The position numbers were made by a program, and so were the translations under genes. A DNA stretch of 61,575 nucleotides from an uncultured Eubacteriales bacterium (GTDB lineage Bacteria; Bacillota; Clostridia; Lachnospirales; Lachnospiraceae). Where the stretch lies: contig ONSX01000001.1 in assembly GCA_900320615.1 (NCBI GenBank), forward strand, positions 1 through 61,575. The letters run 5' to 3'. Position 1 is the stretch's first letter. Every line of letters starts with the position of its first letter. The notes under the pieces were generated by a model. That model was not told the origin of the DNA. It saw only the letters and a program-made list of their open reading frames with translations, and made no database searches. Shown piece by piece: positions 7,946-17,374 of the stretch.

Positions 7946-9961
7946 ATGGATAAATTCGAAAGGAAATATCTGGAACGCCTGTCGGAAATCTATCCGACGA
8001 TTGCGAAAGCGTCCACGGAAATTATCAACCTGTCGGCGACATTGAACCTGCCGAAAGGGACGGAGCATTTTATTACAGATATCCACGGAGAGTACGAGGC
8101 CTTCTCGCATGTACTGAAAAACGGCTCGGGCGCCGTCAGAAAGAAAGTCACCGAGGTGTTCGGTCGAACGCTTTCCCAGAGCGATATCCGGGAGCTCTCC
8201 ACCCTGATTTATTATCCGCAGGAGAAGATTGAGCTTGTCAGGCGGACCAGGACGGAGGCGGAGATGAAGGACTGGTACAAGGTCATGCTGTACCGTCTGA
8301 TCGCTGTCTGCAAATATACGGCGAGCAAATACACGCGTGAGAAGGTGAGAAGCGAGCTGCCGGACGACTTCGCGTTCGTCATCGAGGAGCTGATCACCGA
8401 GAAGGACGACATCGAGGACAAGGAGGCGTACTACGAGGAGATTATCAATACGATTATCCGCATCGAGCGCGCCGACGTCTTTATCATTGCGCTCGCAGAG
8501 CTGATTCCGAAGCTGACAGTCGATCATCTGCATATCCTCGGCGACATCTACGACAGAGGAAGCGGGGCCGACGACATCATGGACAAGCTGATGGAATACC
8601 ACAGTCTCGACATTCAGTGGGGCAATCATGACCTCGTGTGGATGGGTGCCGCGGCCGGCCAGCTGTGCTGCATAGCCAATGTGGTCCGCGTCTGTGCCCG
8701 CTATGGAAATCTGGATACGCTGGAGGACGGGTACGGCATCAATCTTCTGCCGCTGGCTGCATTTGCCCTGAAGACGTACAAGGATGATCCGTGCAGCTGC
8801 TTTAAGATCAAGAATGCGGGAAGCCATGTCCGTGCGGATGACGGAACGGCTGAATCGGAGGACACCAGCCTCAACATGAAGATCCACAAGGCGATCTCTG
8901 TCATCCAGTTCAAGCTGCAGGGACAGATTGCAAAGAAACGGCCGGAATTCCACATGGAGGACCGCTCTGTGATGGAGTTTATTGACTACGAAAAGGGGAC
9001 AGTGGCATTTCCGGAAAATCCATACACAACCGACGACCCGTGTGCAGGAAAGACGTACAGGCTGCTGGATACGAACTTTCCGACTGTGGATCCGTCAGAC
9101 CCGGACCGGCTGAGCCCGGAGGAGGAACTTGTCATGGAACGCCTCCAGAGCGCGTTTCTTGGCTGTCACAGGCTCCAGGAGCACATCCAGTTCCTGCTTC
9201 ACAACGGCTCGCTCTACAAGGTGCACAACGGGAATCTGCTGTATCACGGGTGCATGCCGCTCGATGAGAACGGGCACTTCAAGGACGTTCAGATCTACGG
9301 GAAGACATTCCGTGGCCGGGCGCTCTATGACCGGCTCGACACTTACATACGCCGTGCGTTTTTCTCGACAAATCCGAGGCATCGCGAGGAGGGCCGCGAT
9401 ATTCTCTGGTGGATCTGGTGCGACAGGGACTCGCCGCTTTTTGGAAAGAACAAGATGGCGACGTTCGAGCGCTATCTGCTGGCGGAGACGGAGACGCACG
9501 AGGAGCACAAGAATGCGTACTACGACCTGCTGGACAACGAGGAGGTCGTTGATGCGATTCTCACGGAATTTGGGCTCTCGGGCAGTCACTGTCACATCAT
9601 CAACGGGCATGTGCCGGTTCGGAAGGGAGAGTCGCCAGTCCACTGCGGAGGAAAGCTGCTCGTCATCGACGGCGGTTTCTCGAAGGCATATCAGGGCGAG
9701 ACGGGCATCGCCGGATATACACTCATTTTCAATTCGTGGGGATTAAGACTCGTCGCGCATGAGCCGTTCACATCGACAGAGGACGCGATTCGCTACGGGA
9801 CAGACATTCATTCGGATCGCGTGATGGTGGAGCAGTACACGAACCGGCTCCTCATCGCGGACACGGATCAGGGCAAGCAGATTAAAGAGAGAATCGGAGA
9901 AATAGAGACGCTTCTTGCGGCCTACAGGAGCGGCGAGATCATAGAGAAGGCAGGAAGATGA
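7946..9961 (+). CDS. fbp: Fructose-1,6-bisphosphatase, class III
   Basis: Gluconeogenic phosphatase of 671 residues, the Firmicute-specific class III type. Metallophosphatase motifs appear in order: TDIHGEYEAF (Asp45, His47), GDIYDRG, WGNHDLVWMG, and late GHVPVRKGE plus DGGFSKAYQ. The ATG at 7946 sits five bases after GGAGG; a GTG two codons earlier overlaps that site. It overlaps the AlaX gene by four bases (ATGA), so the two are translationally coupled. Length is normal for the family. Confidence 0.96.
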   Translation: MDKFERKYLERLSEIYPTIAKASTEIINLSATLNLPKGTEHFITDIHGEYEAFSHVLKNGSGAVRKKVTEVFGRTLSQSDIRELSTLIYYPQEKIELVRRTRTEAEMKDWYKVMLYRLIAVCKYTASKYTREKVRSELPDDFAFVIEELITEKDDIEDKEAYYEEIINTIIRIERADVFIIALAELIPKLTVDHLHILGDIYDRGSGADDIMDKLMEYHSLDIQWGNHDLVWMGAAAGQLCCIANVVRVCARYGNLDTLEDGYGINLLPLAAFALKTYKDDPCSCFKIKNAGSHVRADDGTAESEDTSLNMKIHKAISVIQFKLQGQIAKKRPEFHMEDRSVMEFIDYEKGTVAFPENPYTTDDPCAGKTYRLLDTNFPTVDPSDPDRLSPEEELVMERLQSAFLGCHRLQEHIQFLLHNGSLYKVHNGNLLYHGCMPLDENGHFKDVQIYGKTFRGRALYDRLDTYIRRAFFSTNPRHREEGRDILWWIWCDRDSPLFGKNKMATFERYLLAETETHEEHKNAYYDLLDNEEVVDAILTEFGLSGSHCHIINGHVPVRKGESPVHCGGKLLVIDGGFSKAYQGETGIAGYTLIFNSWGLRLVAHEPFTSTEDAIRYGTDIHSDRVMVEQYTNRLLIADTDQGKQIKERIGEIETLLAAYRSGEIIEKAGR

Positions 9962-11295
9962 GAGACGCAAGTACCGTAAAGACCCATAAATTATACTACG
10001 ACGACGCGTATGCGAAGGAGTTTGTCGGACGAGTCAGGTCCGCCGTCCTTAAGCGAAAGGACGATCCGGAGAAGGACAGCGCAGCTGTTCTCGACGTGGT
10101 CCTCGATCAGACCGCATTTTTTCCGGAGGAGGGAGGACAGAGTGCGGACACGGGAATGCTCGCGGGCTTCCCGGTGCGGGACGTGCAGATTCATGACGGT
10201 GAAATCCACCACTACGTTGACGCATCTTGCGCGAAGAACCAGGGCCGGGGCGATGGCGCGGCGAAAGCGGCCGGCGCGGATGTCCCCGGCAGGAAATCGG
10301 GCGAGACAGAGACGCCCACATACGATGGCGCGGCGAAAGCGGCCGGCGTGGATGTCCCCCGGATCATGGATATCTTTGCGGAGGGGGCCAGGGTTCGGGG
10401 CGTGATCGACTGGAAAAGGCGTTTCTCCAATATGCAGCAGCACTCCGGGGAGCACATCTTTTCGGGCCTTGTCCACAGGCACTTCGGCCTTGATAACGTT
10501 GGTTTTCATCTCTCGGACAGGGAGGTTACGCTCGACTTCAACGGCGTGCTCACGATGGAACAGCTTCTTGCGATCGAGAGGGAGGCCAATGAGGCGGTGG
10601 CGGAGGACGTCCCGTCTGTCATTACATTTCCGACGAAGGAGGAATTTGACCGCTCTCCGTGCCGCAGCAAGCTGGACCTCACGGATCATATTCGCGTCGT
10701 GATCTTCCCCGGTTATGACATGTGCGCATGCTGCGCACCTCATGTCAGGCACGCGGGTGAGATTGGGCTGATCAAGGTGCTCAGCGTGATCAGCTGGAGA
10801 GGCGGTGTGCGGGTCAGCATCGTCTGCGGGAGCCGCGCCCTCGCTCTTTTTGACAGGGAGCACGGAATCGTGACGGAGGCCGCGAATTTCCTCACAACCT
10901 CTGCGGACAATATCTGCCCGCAGCTCCGGAAAATGAAGGACGAGATCCGGCAGCTTCGCGCGGAAATGAGGGACATGTCGGCCGGACTTCTCGAGGCGAA
11001 GATCCGCGCCCTGCCGATCGATGCGGAGAATGTCCTGCTGTTTACTGGAGAGGCGGATAAAAAGGCTGTGCGACTTGCTGTCACGTCCCTTGCGAAAGAC
11101 CACAGCGGCTTCTGTGGCATTTTCGCAGGGAACGATACAGACGGGTACAGCTTTGTGATTGGCAGCCGGACTCGGGACAGCCGCGAGGCGATGAAGCGGA
11201 TGACGGACGCATTCCAGGCGCGGGGCGGCGGAAAGCCCGACATGGTGCAGGGCAATGTCCACGCGGCAGAGGCGGAAATCCGCAGGCTTTTTTGA
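9958..11295 (+). CDS. Alanyl-tRNA editing protein, long AlaX type
   Basis: Trans-editing hydrolase of 445 residues that removes serine or glycine from mischarged tRNA-Ala. The AlaRS-like barrel has DQTAFFPEEGGQ; the zinc-binding editing core has HSGEH (about 161-165) and CACCAPH (about 258-264). The C-terminal DHHA1-like region (about 330-445) ends in a Gly-rich GGGKPDMVQG motif, marking the long AlaX form. A 45-residue Ala/Gly/Asp-rich insertion sits in the barrel at about 95-140 and contains a 37-bp DNA direct repeat. The gene is coupled to fbp through ATGA. Confidence 0.9.
   Translation: MRDASTVKTHKLYYDDAYAKEFVGRVRSAVLKRKDDPEKDSAAVLDVVLDQTAFFPEEGGQSADTGMLAGFPVRDVQIHDGEIHHYVDASCAKNQGRGDGAAKAAGADVPGRKSGETETPTYDGAAKAAGVDVPRIMDIFAEGARVRGVIDWKRRFSNMQQHSGEHIFSGLVHRHFGLDNVGFHLSDREVTLDFNGVLTMEQLLAIEREANEAVAEDVPSVITFPTKEEFDRSPCRSKLDLTDHIRVVIFPGYDMCACCAPHVRHAGEIGLIKVLSVISWRGGVRVSIVCGSRALALFDREHGIVTEAANFLTTSADNICPQLRKMKDEIRQLRAEMRDMSAGLLEAKIRALPIDAENVLLFTGEADKKAVRLAVTSLAKDHSGFCGIFAGNDTDGYSFVIGSRTRDSREAMKRMTDAFQARGGGKPDMVQGNVHAAEAEIRRLF
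10251..10359 (+). repeat. 37-bp direct repeat inside the AlaX gene
   Basis: Bases 10251-10287 and 10323-10359 are identical at 36 of 37 positions (C to T at the one difference), 72 bp apart, so the reading frame is kept. Both encode DGAAKAAG-A/V-DVP. They lie in a loop that other AlaX proteins lack. Confidence 0.93.
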
Positions 11296-11303
11296 AAAAG
11301 CGC

Positions 11304-11332
11304 TTGCAAAAGAGAACCGGATTCTATATACT
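11304..11332 (+). promoter_or_regulatory. Promoter of tRNA-Thr
   Basis: TTGCAA at 11304-11309, 17 bases, TATACT at 11327-11332. The first transcribed bases form the hairpin at 11336-11377. Confidence 0.72.
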
Positions 11333-11335
11333 GTT

Positions 11336-11377
11336 ACTTGCGTCTGATGTCACTGCCGTAATTCTTCAGACGCAGGT
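11336..11377 (+). other. Hairpin in the tRNA-Thr 5' leader
   Basis: ACTTGCGTCTGA (11336-11347) pairs with TCAGACGCAGGT (11366-11377) over 12 positions with one G-T pair, closing an 18-base loop. It starts at about the expected transcription start and ends four bases before the tRNA. Confidence 0.75.
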
Positions 11378-11381
11378 AAAT

Positions 11382-11454
11382 GCTACTTTGGCACAGGTGG
11401 TAGCGCACCTCATTGGTAGTGAGGAGGTCCCGGGTCCGAGTCCCGGAAGTAGCT
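11382..11454 (+). tRNA. tRNA-Thr (anticodon GGT)
   Basis: A 73-base cloverleaf: acceptor GCTACTT/AAGTAGC, anticodon stem CCTCA/TGAGG around TTGGTAG with GGT at 11415-11417, T stem CCGGG/CCCGG. The D stem GCAC/GCGC has one A-C mismatch. Discriminator T; CCA not encoded. Confidence 0.92.
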
Positions 11455-11461
11455 GACAGAG

Positions 11462-11505
11462 CCGGAGGCCCTGACCGCGGGAAGCGGAGGACCTCCGGAT
11501 TTTTA
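11462..11505 (+). terminator. Likely terminator of tRNA-Thr
   Basis: CCGGAGG (11462-11468) pairs with CCTCCGG (11492-11498) around a 23-base loop, followed by ATTTTTA. Confidence 0.65.
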
Positions 11506-11617
11506 TGCGCAAAATACCAGATGAGCGGCTGAAATCCGATATTCCGGTTTGAGAAGCAGCTTCCGATTCCGTCCGGATCGCAATCACTAAAATGCGCGGG
11601 AGATCCGGAATGAAATG

Positions 11618-11646
11618 TTGCAGGATACATACGGACATGATAGAAT
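11618..11646 (+). promoter_or_regulatory. Promoter of the glp operon
   Basis: TTGCAG at 11618-11623, 17 bases, TAGAAT at 11641-11646. It gives a leader of about 100 bases that contains the terminator at 11673-11736. Confidence 0.72.
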
Positions 11647-11672
11647 ACAGGTAATCGATAATTACGCATGGA

Positions 11673-11736
11673 GACAGGGAGAATGCGGCGGACAGGAGGG
11701 AGCGGTTCCTCCTTCTGTTATGCTCCCTGTCTTTTT
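11673..11736 (+). terminator. Leader terminator (attenuator) before glpP
   Basis: GACAGGGAG (11673-11681) pairs with CTCCCTGTC (11723-11731) and five T residues follow. A second stem (GGAGG near 11695 with CCTCC near 11709) nests inside. An intrinsic terminator between the promoter and the start codon is the expected target of the antiterminator GlpP, which this operon encodes. Confidence 0.82.
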
Positions 11737-11755
11737 GTGTGTCATGGTGAGGGAA

Positions 11756-13868
<2,113 letters not shown>

Positions 13869-13914
13869 GCAGCATAGAAAACATATATGAATAAGGTCAG
13901 CCGGGAGAAATGGA

Positions 13915-13963
13915 GTCAGGCGGCAGGGTGCCGGAGAGGTGCCCTGGTCGGCCTGGCTTTTTT
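13915..13963 (+). terminator. Internal leader terminator of the glp operon
   Basis: Outer stem GTCAGG (13915-13920)/CCTGGC (13952-13957) and inner stem CAGGGTGCC/GGTGCCCTG (with G-T pairs), then six T residues. It separates glpK from the flavoprotein genes and lies 65 bases before the next start codon, a likely second GlpP-controlled attenuator. Confidence 0.75.
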
Positions 13964-14027
13964 ACTATAAAGTTACGGGTATGGAGCAATCCGCAGGGAC
14001 TCGGCTGAAGAACAGGAGGAATTGCAG

Positions 14028-15467
14028 ATGTATGATGTGGTCATTATAGGCGGAGGCGTCACGGGCTCAGCTGTCGCGCGGGAGCTCTCGAAATACAGAT
14101 TGAATGTCTGCGTGATTGAGAAGGGAGAGGACGTATGCAGCGGGACATCAAAGGCCAACAGCGCGATTATTCATGCCGGGTTTGACGCGAAGGAAGGAAG
14201 CCTGATGGCGAAAATGAATGTCCGGGGCAACGCGATGATGGATGAACTCACGCGCGACCTCGATATTCCGTTCCGCCGCAACGGTGCGATGGTTGTCTGC
14301 GTCGATCCGGCGGAGAGGGACGGACTCAGGACGCTGTATGACCGCGGGATCGCAAACCATGTGCCGGGACTTCGGATTCTGGACCGGGAGGAGGCGCTCG
14401 CGATGGAGCCGAACCTCTCCGACAGCACGGTTGCCGCGCTCTATGCGCCGACCAGCGGCATTATCTGTCCGTTTATTCTGACGATTGCGATGGCGGAGCA
14501 GGCGTATGTGAACGGAGTCGATTTTCATTTTAATACGGAGGCCGAGGATATCCGGAAGGAAAATGGTATTTTCCTGATCAGGACGGGGAACGGTGTCTAC
14601 CGGACGCGCTGCGTTGTCAATGCGGCGGGCGTCTATGCAGACAAATTCCACAACATGGTGAGCGCAAGGACTATCCACATCACGCCGAGGAGAGGAGACT
14701 ACTGCCTTCTCGACAAGTCCGCCGGAAACCTCGTCAGATGTACGATCTTTCCGCAGCCGACAAAGCTCGGCAAGGGCGTTCTCGTCACGCCGACCGTCCA
14801 CGGGAACCTTCTCATCGGCCCGACGGCTGAGGACATTGATGACCGCGAGGGCACGAATACGACGGCAGAGGGGCTGCAGAACGTCATCCGGAAGGCCGGG
14901 CAGCGTGTGAAGAACATCCCGATGCGCGAGGTGATCACGTCATTTGCCGGGCTCAGGGCGCACGAGGACGGCCATGAATTTATCCTCGGCGAGCCGGAGG
15001 ATGCCCCTGGCTTTGTCGACTGCGCGGGCATTGAGTCGCCGGGGCTCTCATCGAGTCCTGCCATCGGAGAGTACATCGGAAATCTGGTCCGGGACATGCT
15101 TGGCGCCGGGGAGAAGGAGAACTGGATCAGGAAGAGAAGAGGAATTCTTCATCCGGCGGATCTTTCATTTGAAGAGAGAAATGAGCTGATCCGCCGCGAG
15201 CCGGCGTACGGAAGAATCATCTGCCGCTGCGAATCCGTGACGGAGGGAGAGATTCTCGATGCGATCCGGAGACCGCTCGGCGCCCGTTCGCTCGACGGAA
15301 TCAAGCGGCGCACGAGGGCCGGCATGGGACGCTGTCAGGCCGGCTTCTGCTCGCCGAGAGTCATGGAGATTCTGCACAGAGAGCTTGGAATCCCGTATGA
15401 GCAGCTCACGAAGTGCGGCGGGGAATCGAAGCTTGTCATGGGACGCACGAAGGAGGATGAACAATGA
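14028..15467 (+). CDS. FAD-dependent glycerol-3-phosphate dehydrogenase-like protein (GlpA-like)
   Basis: Flavoprotein of 479 residues with a DAO fold: FAD motif VVIIGGGVTGSAVARELS at the N-terminus and KANSAIIHAGFDA, typical of glycerol-3-phosphate or 2-hydroxyglutarate oxidases. The C-terminal BFD-like [2Fe-2S] domain has Cys399, Cys401, Cys436 and Cys441, as in anaerobic GlpA. It likely oxidises glycerol 3-phosphate to dihydroxyacetone phosphate and passes electrons to the next flavoprotein. AGGAGG lies eight bases before the ATG at 14028; an in-frame TTG two codons earlier is too close. The next gene overlaps by four bases. Confidence 0.9.
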   Translation: MYDVVIIGGGVTGSAVARELSKYRLNVCVIEKGEDVCSGTSKANSAIIHAGFDAKEGSLMAKMNVRGNAMMDELTRDLDIPFRRNGAMVVCVDPAERDGLRTLYDRGIANHVPGLRILDREEALAMEPNLSDSTVAALYAPTSGIICPFILTIAMAEQAYVNGVDFHFNTEAEDIRKENGIFLIRTGNGVYRTRCVVNAAGVYADKFHNMVSARTIHITPRRGDYCLLDKSAGNLVRCTIFPQPTKLGKGVLVTPTVHGNLLIGPTAEDIDDREGTNTTAEGLQNVIRKAGQRVKNIPMREVITSFAGLRAHEDGHEFILGEPEDAPGFVDCAGIESPGLSSSPAIGEYIGNLVRDMLGAGEKENWIRKRRGILHPADLSFEERNELIRREPAYGRIICRCESVTEGEILDAIRRPLGARSLDGIKRRTRAGMGRCQAGFCSPRVMEILHRELGIPYEQLTKCGGESKLVMGRTKEDEQ

Positions 15468-16765
15468 ACGGATCTGCGACAGTGAAGCAGGAAGAATGCG
15501 GGATAAGTGTTGATATCGTGATTATCGGCGGAGGACCTGCCGGACTGGCAGCGGCAGTTGCCGCCAGAAAAAACGGAGCCGGGAGCATCCTGATCCTTGA
15601 GCGCGACTCCGAGCTGGGAGGCATCCTGAACCAGTGCATTCATAACGGGTTCGGCCTGCACACCTTTCACGAGGAGCTGACCGGGCCGGAATACGCGGAC
15701 CGGTTCATCCGTCAGGTTCTCGATCTTCACATTCCGTATAAGCTGGATACAATGGTTCTCAGTATCTCAAAGGACCGGGTTGTGACGGCAATGAACCGGA
15801 CGGACGGCATGTTTAAGGTTCGCGCGGGAGCCATTATTCTGGCGATGGGTTGCCGGGAGCGCCCGCGCGGTGCCCTGAATATTCCGGGATTCCGGCCGGC
15901 GGGCATCTACAGCGCAGGAACAGCCCAGAGGCTCGTGAATATCGAGGGCTATATGCCGGGCCGCGAGGTCGTCATTCTCGGATCAGGAGATATCGGCCTC
16001 ATCATGGCGCGCCGCATGACGCTTGAGGGTGCAGACGTGAAGGTTGTCGCGGAGATTATGCCGTATTCGGGAGGCCTCAAGCGGAATATCGTGCAGTGCC
16101 TCGATGATTTCGGTATTCCGCTGAAGCTGTCCCACACCGTCGTCAATATTGAGGGAAAGGAACGCGTCTCGGCAGTCACGATCGCAGCAGTCGATGCGAA
16201 CATGAAGCCAATTCCGGGAACGGAAGAGCGCTATCGGTGCGACACGCTTCTCCTTTCGACCGGTCTTATCCCGGAAAATGAACTGTCCCGCGGCATGGGC
16301 GTTGCACTCAGCCCCGTCACGAAGGGACCGCAGGTCAATGATATGCTCGAGACCAATGTCCCCGGCGTCTTCGCCTGCGGCAACGTTCTTCATGTTCACG
16401 ATCTCGTGGACTACGTCTCGGAGGAGGCGGGGCGGGCCGGCGCGTGCGCGGCGAAATATGTGAAGGGCAGCGTTCCCCCGGCCGAGGGAACGGATGTCCC
16501 GCTGCTTGCTGAGAGCGGCGTGCGCTACACCGTTCCGTGCACGGTCAACACGGGCAGAATGGATGATTTACTGACCGTCCGCTTTCGCGTGGGGGCCGTC
16601 TACAAGAAGGCTTTCGTCAGCGTCTATCTGAACGATGAGCGCATTCTCCACAGACAGAAGAAGATCATGGCGCCCGGCGAGATGGAGCAGGTTATCCTGC
16701 AGAAGAAGCACCTCCTTGCGGTGCCGGATCTGAAGACAATTACTGTGAAGATTGAGAGCGAATAA
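15464..16765 (+). CDS. NAD(P)/FAD-dependent oxidoreductase partner of the GlpA-like protein
   Basis: Two-dinucleotide-binding flavoprotein of 433 residues. The N-terminal FAD site is IVIIGGGPAGLAAAVAARKN, followed by LGGILNQCIHNGFG; a second Rossmann motif VVILGSGDIGLIMARRM lies near 170; the late FAD motif GVFACGNVLHVHDLVDYV completes the fold. It is coupled to the upstream gene by ATGA. In clostridia this gene usually sits with a GlpA-like gene and DUF1667, so it probably takes electrons from glycerol 3-phosphate oxidation; the acceptor is not known. Confidence 0.9.
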   Translation: MNGSATVKQEECGISVDIVIIGGGPAGLAAAVAARKNGAGSILILERDSELGGILNQCIHNGFGLHTFHEELTGPEYADRFIRQVLDLHIPYKLDTMVLSISKDRVVTAMNRTDGMFKVRAGAIILAMGCRERPRGALNIPGFRPAGIYSAGTAQRLVNIEGYMPGREVVILGSGDIGLIMARRMTLEGADVKVVAEIMPYSGGLKRNIVQCLDDFGIPLKLSHTVVNIEGKERVSAVTIAAVDANMKPIPGTEERYRCDTLLLSTGLIPENELSRGMGVALSPVTKGPQVNDMLETNVPGVFACGNVLHVHDLVDYVSEEAGRAGACAAKYVKGSVPPAEGTDVPLLAESGVRYTVPCTVNTGRMDDLLTVRFRVGAVYKKAFVSVYLNDERILHRQKKIMAPGEMEQVILQKKHLLAVPDLKTITVKIESE

Positions 16766-16861
16766 CGATGGCCGGCGCCGGACACATCCGAAGCGGCGCG
16801 GGAAAAGAAAAATGAGCCCGGTTCCGGGTGCGTCCGCAGCGGGGCGGAAATGGAGGAAACT

Positions 16862-17230
16862 ATGGAGACGCGAAATCTGACTTGTATCGGCTGCCCGATG
16901 GGCTGCCAGATTACAGTGGAATTCGAGGGAGAAACGATAAGACGTGTGACGGGCAACAGCTGCGCGGTCGGAGACAAATACGCGCGCAGGGAGGTGACGC
17001 ATCCTGAGCGGACGGTCACTTCTACGGTTGTCGTGACCGGCGGCGACCGGGAACGTCTGTCTGTCAAGACCAGGGGAAATATCCCGAAGAACCGGATCTT
17101 TGACTGTATGCGGGAAATCAATCGCACGAGCGTCAGCGCACCGGTCCGGATCGGCGATGTCGTGATCCATGATGTGTGTGGGACCGGGGTGGACGTCGTC
17201 GCCACGCGGAATGTCGGAAAAGCAGGGTGA
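16862..17230 (+). CDS. DUF1667 cysteine-rich protein, third member of the glp oxidoreductase set
   Basis: Small protein of 122 residues. The N-terminal cysteine motif CIGCPMGC (Cys8, Cys11, Cys15) and a later NSCAVGDKYA with another cysteine match DUF1667, and could hold an iron-sulfur cluster. GGAGG is five bases before the ATG at 16862. It is the last gene of the glp operon and may form a complex with the two flavoproteins as an electron carrier; that role is inferred from the conserved gene trio. Confidence 0.87.
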   Translation: METRNLTCIGCPMGCQITVEFEGETIRRVTGNSCAVGDKYARREVTHPERTVTSTVVVTGGDRERLSVKTRGNIPKNRIFDCMREINRTSVSAPVRIGDVVIHDVCGTGVDVVATRNVGKAG

Positions 17231-17269
17231 GCTTCGGGCGGCCTATCCTGTTTTGCATATTGTCTGTGT

Positions 17270-17306
17270 CAGGAGGGCGCGCCGCATATTGCGGCGCGCC
17301 CTCCTG
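17270..17306 (+). terminator. Long perfect hairpin after the glp operon
   Basis: Sixteen perfect pairs (17270-17285 with 17291-17306) around ATATT, nearly all GC. No T tract follows; TGGTATAATG comes directly after. It may act as an operon 3' end or as an insulator before the PBP gene. Confidence 0.6.
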
Positions 17307-17374
17307 TGGTATAATGATATAAATCTCAGGCAGCTGTTCCTGGCATCCCGGATCCGCAGGCAGAAAGGAGACCT

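Noticed and set aside
16766..16861. A possible tandem duplication before the DUF1667 gene
   Set aside because: Only the segment TCCGxAGCGGxGCGG is shared; the rest does not align well enough to call a repeat.
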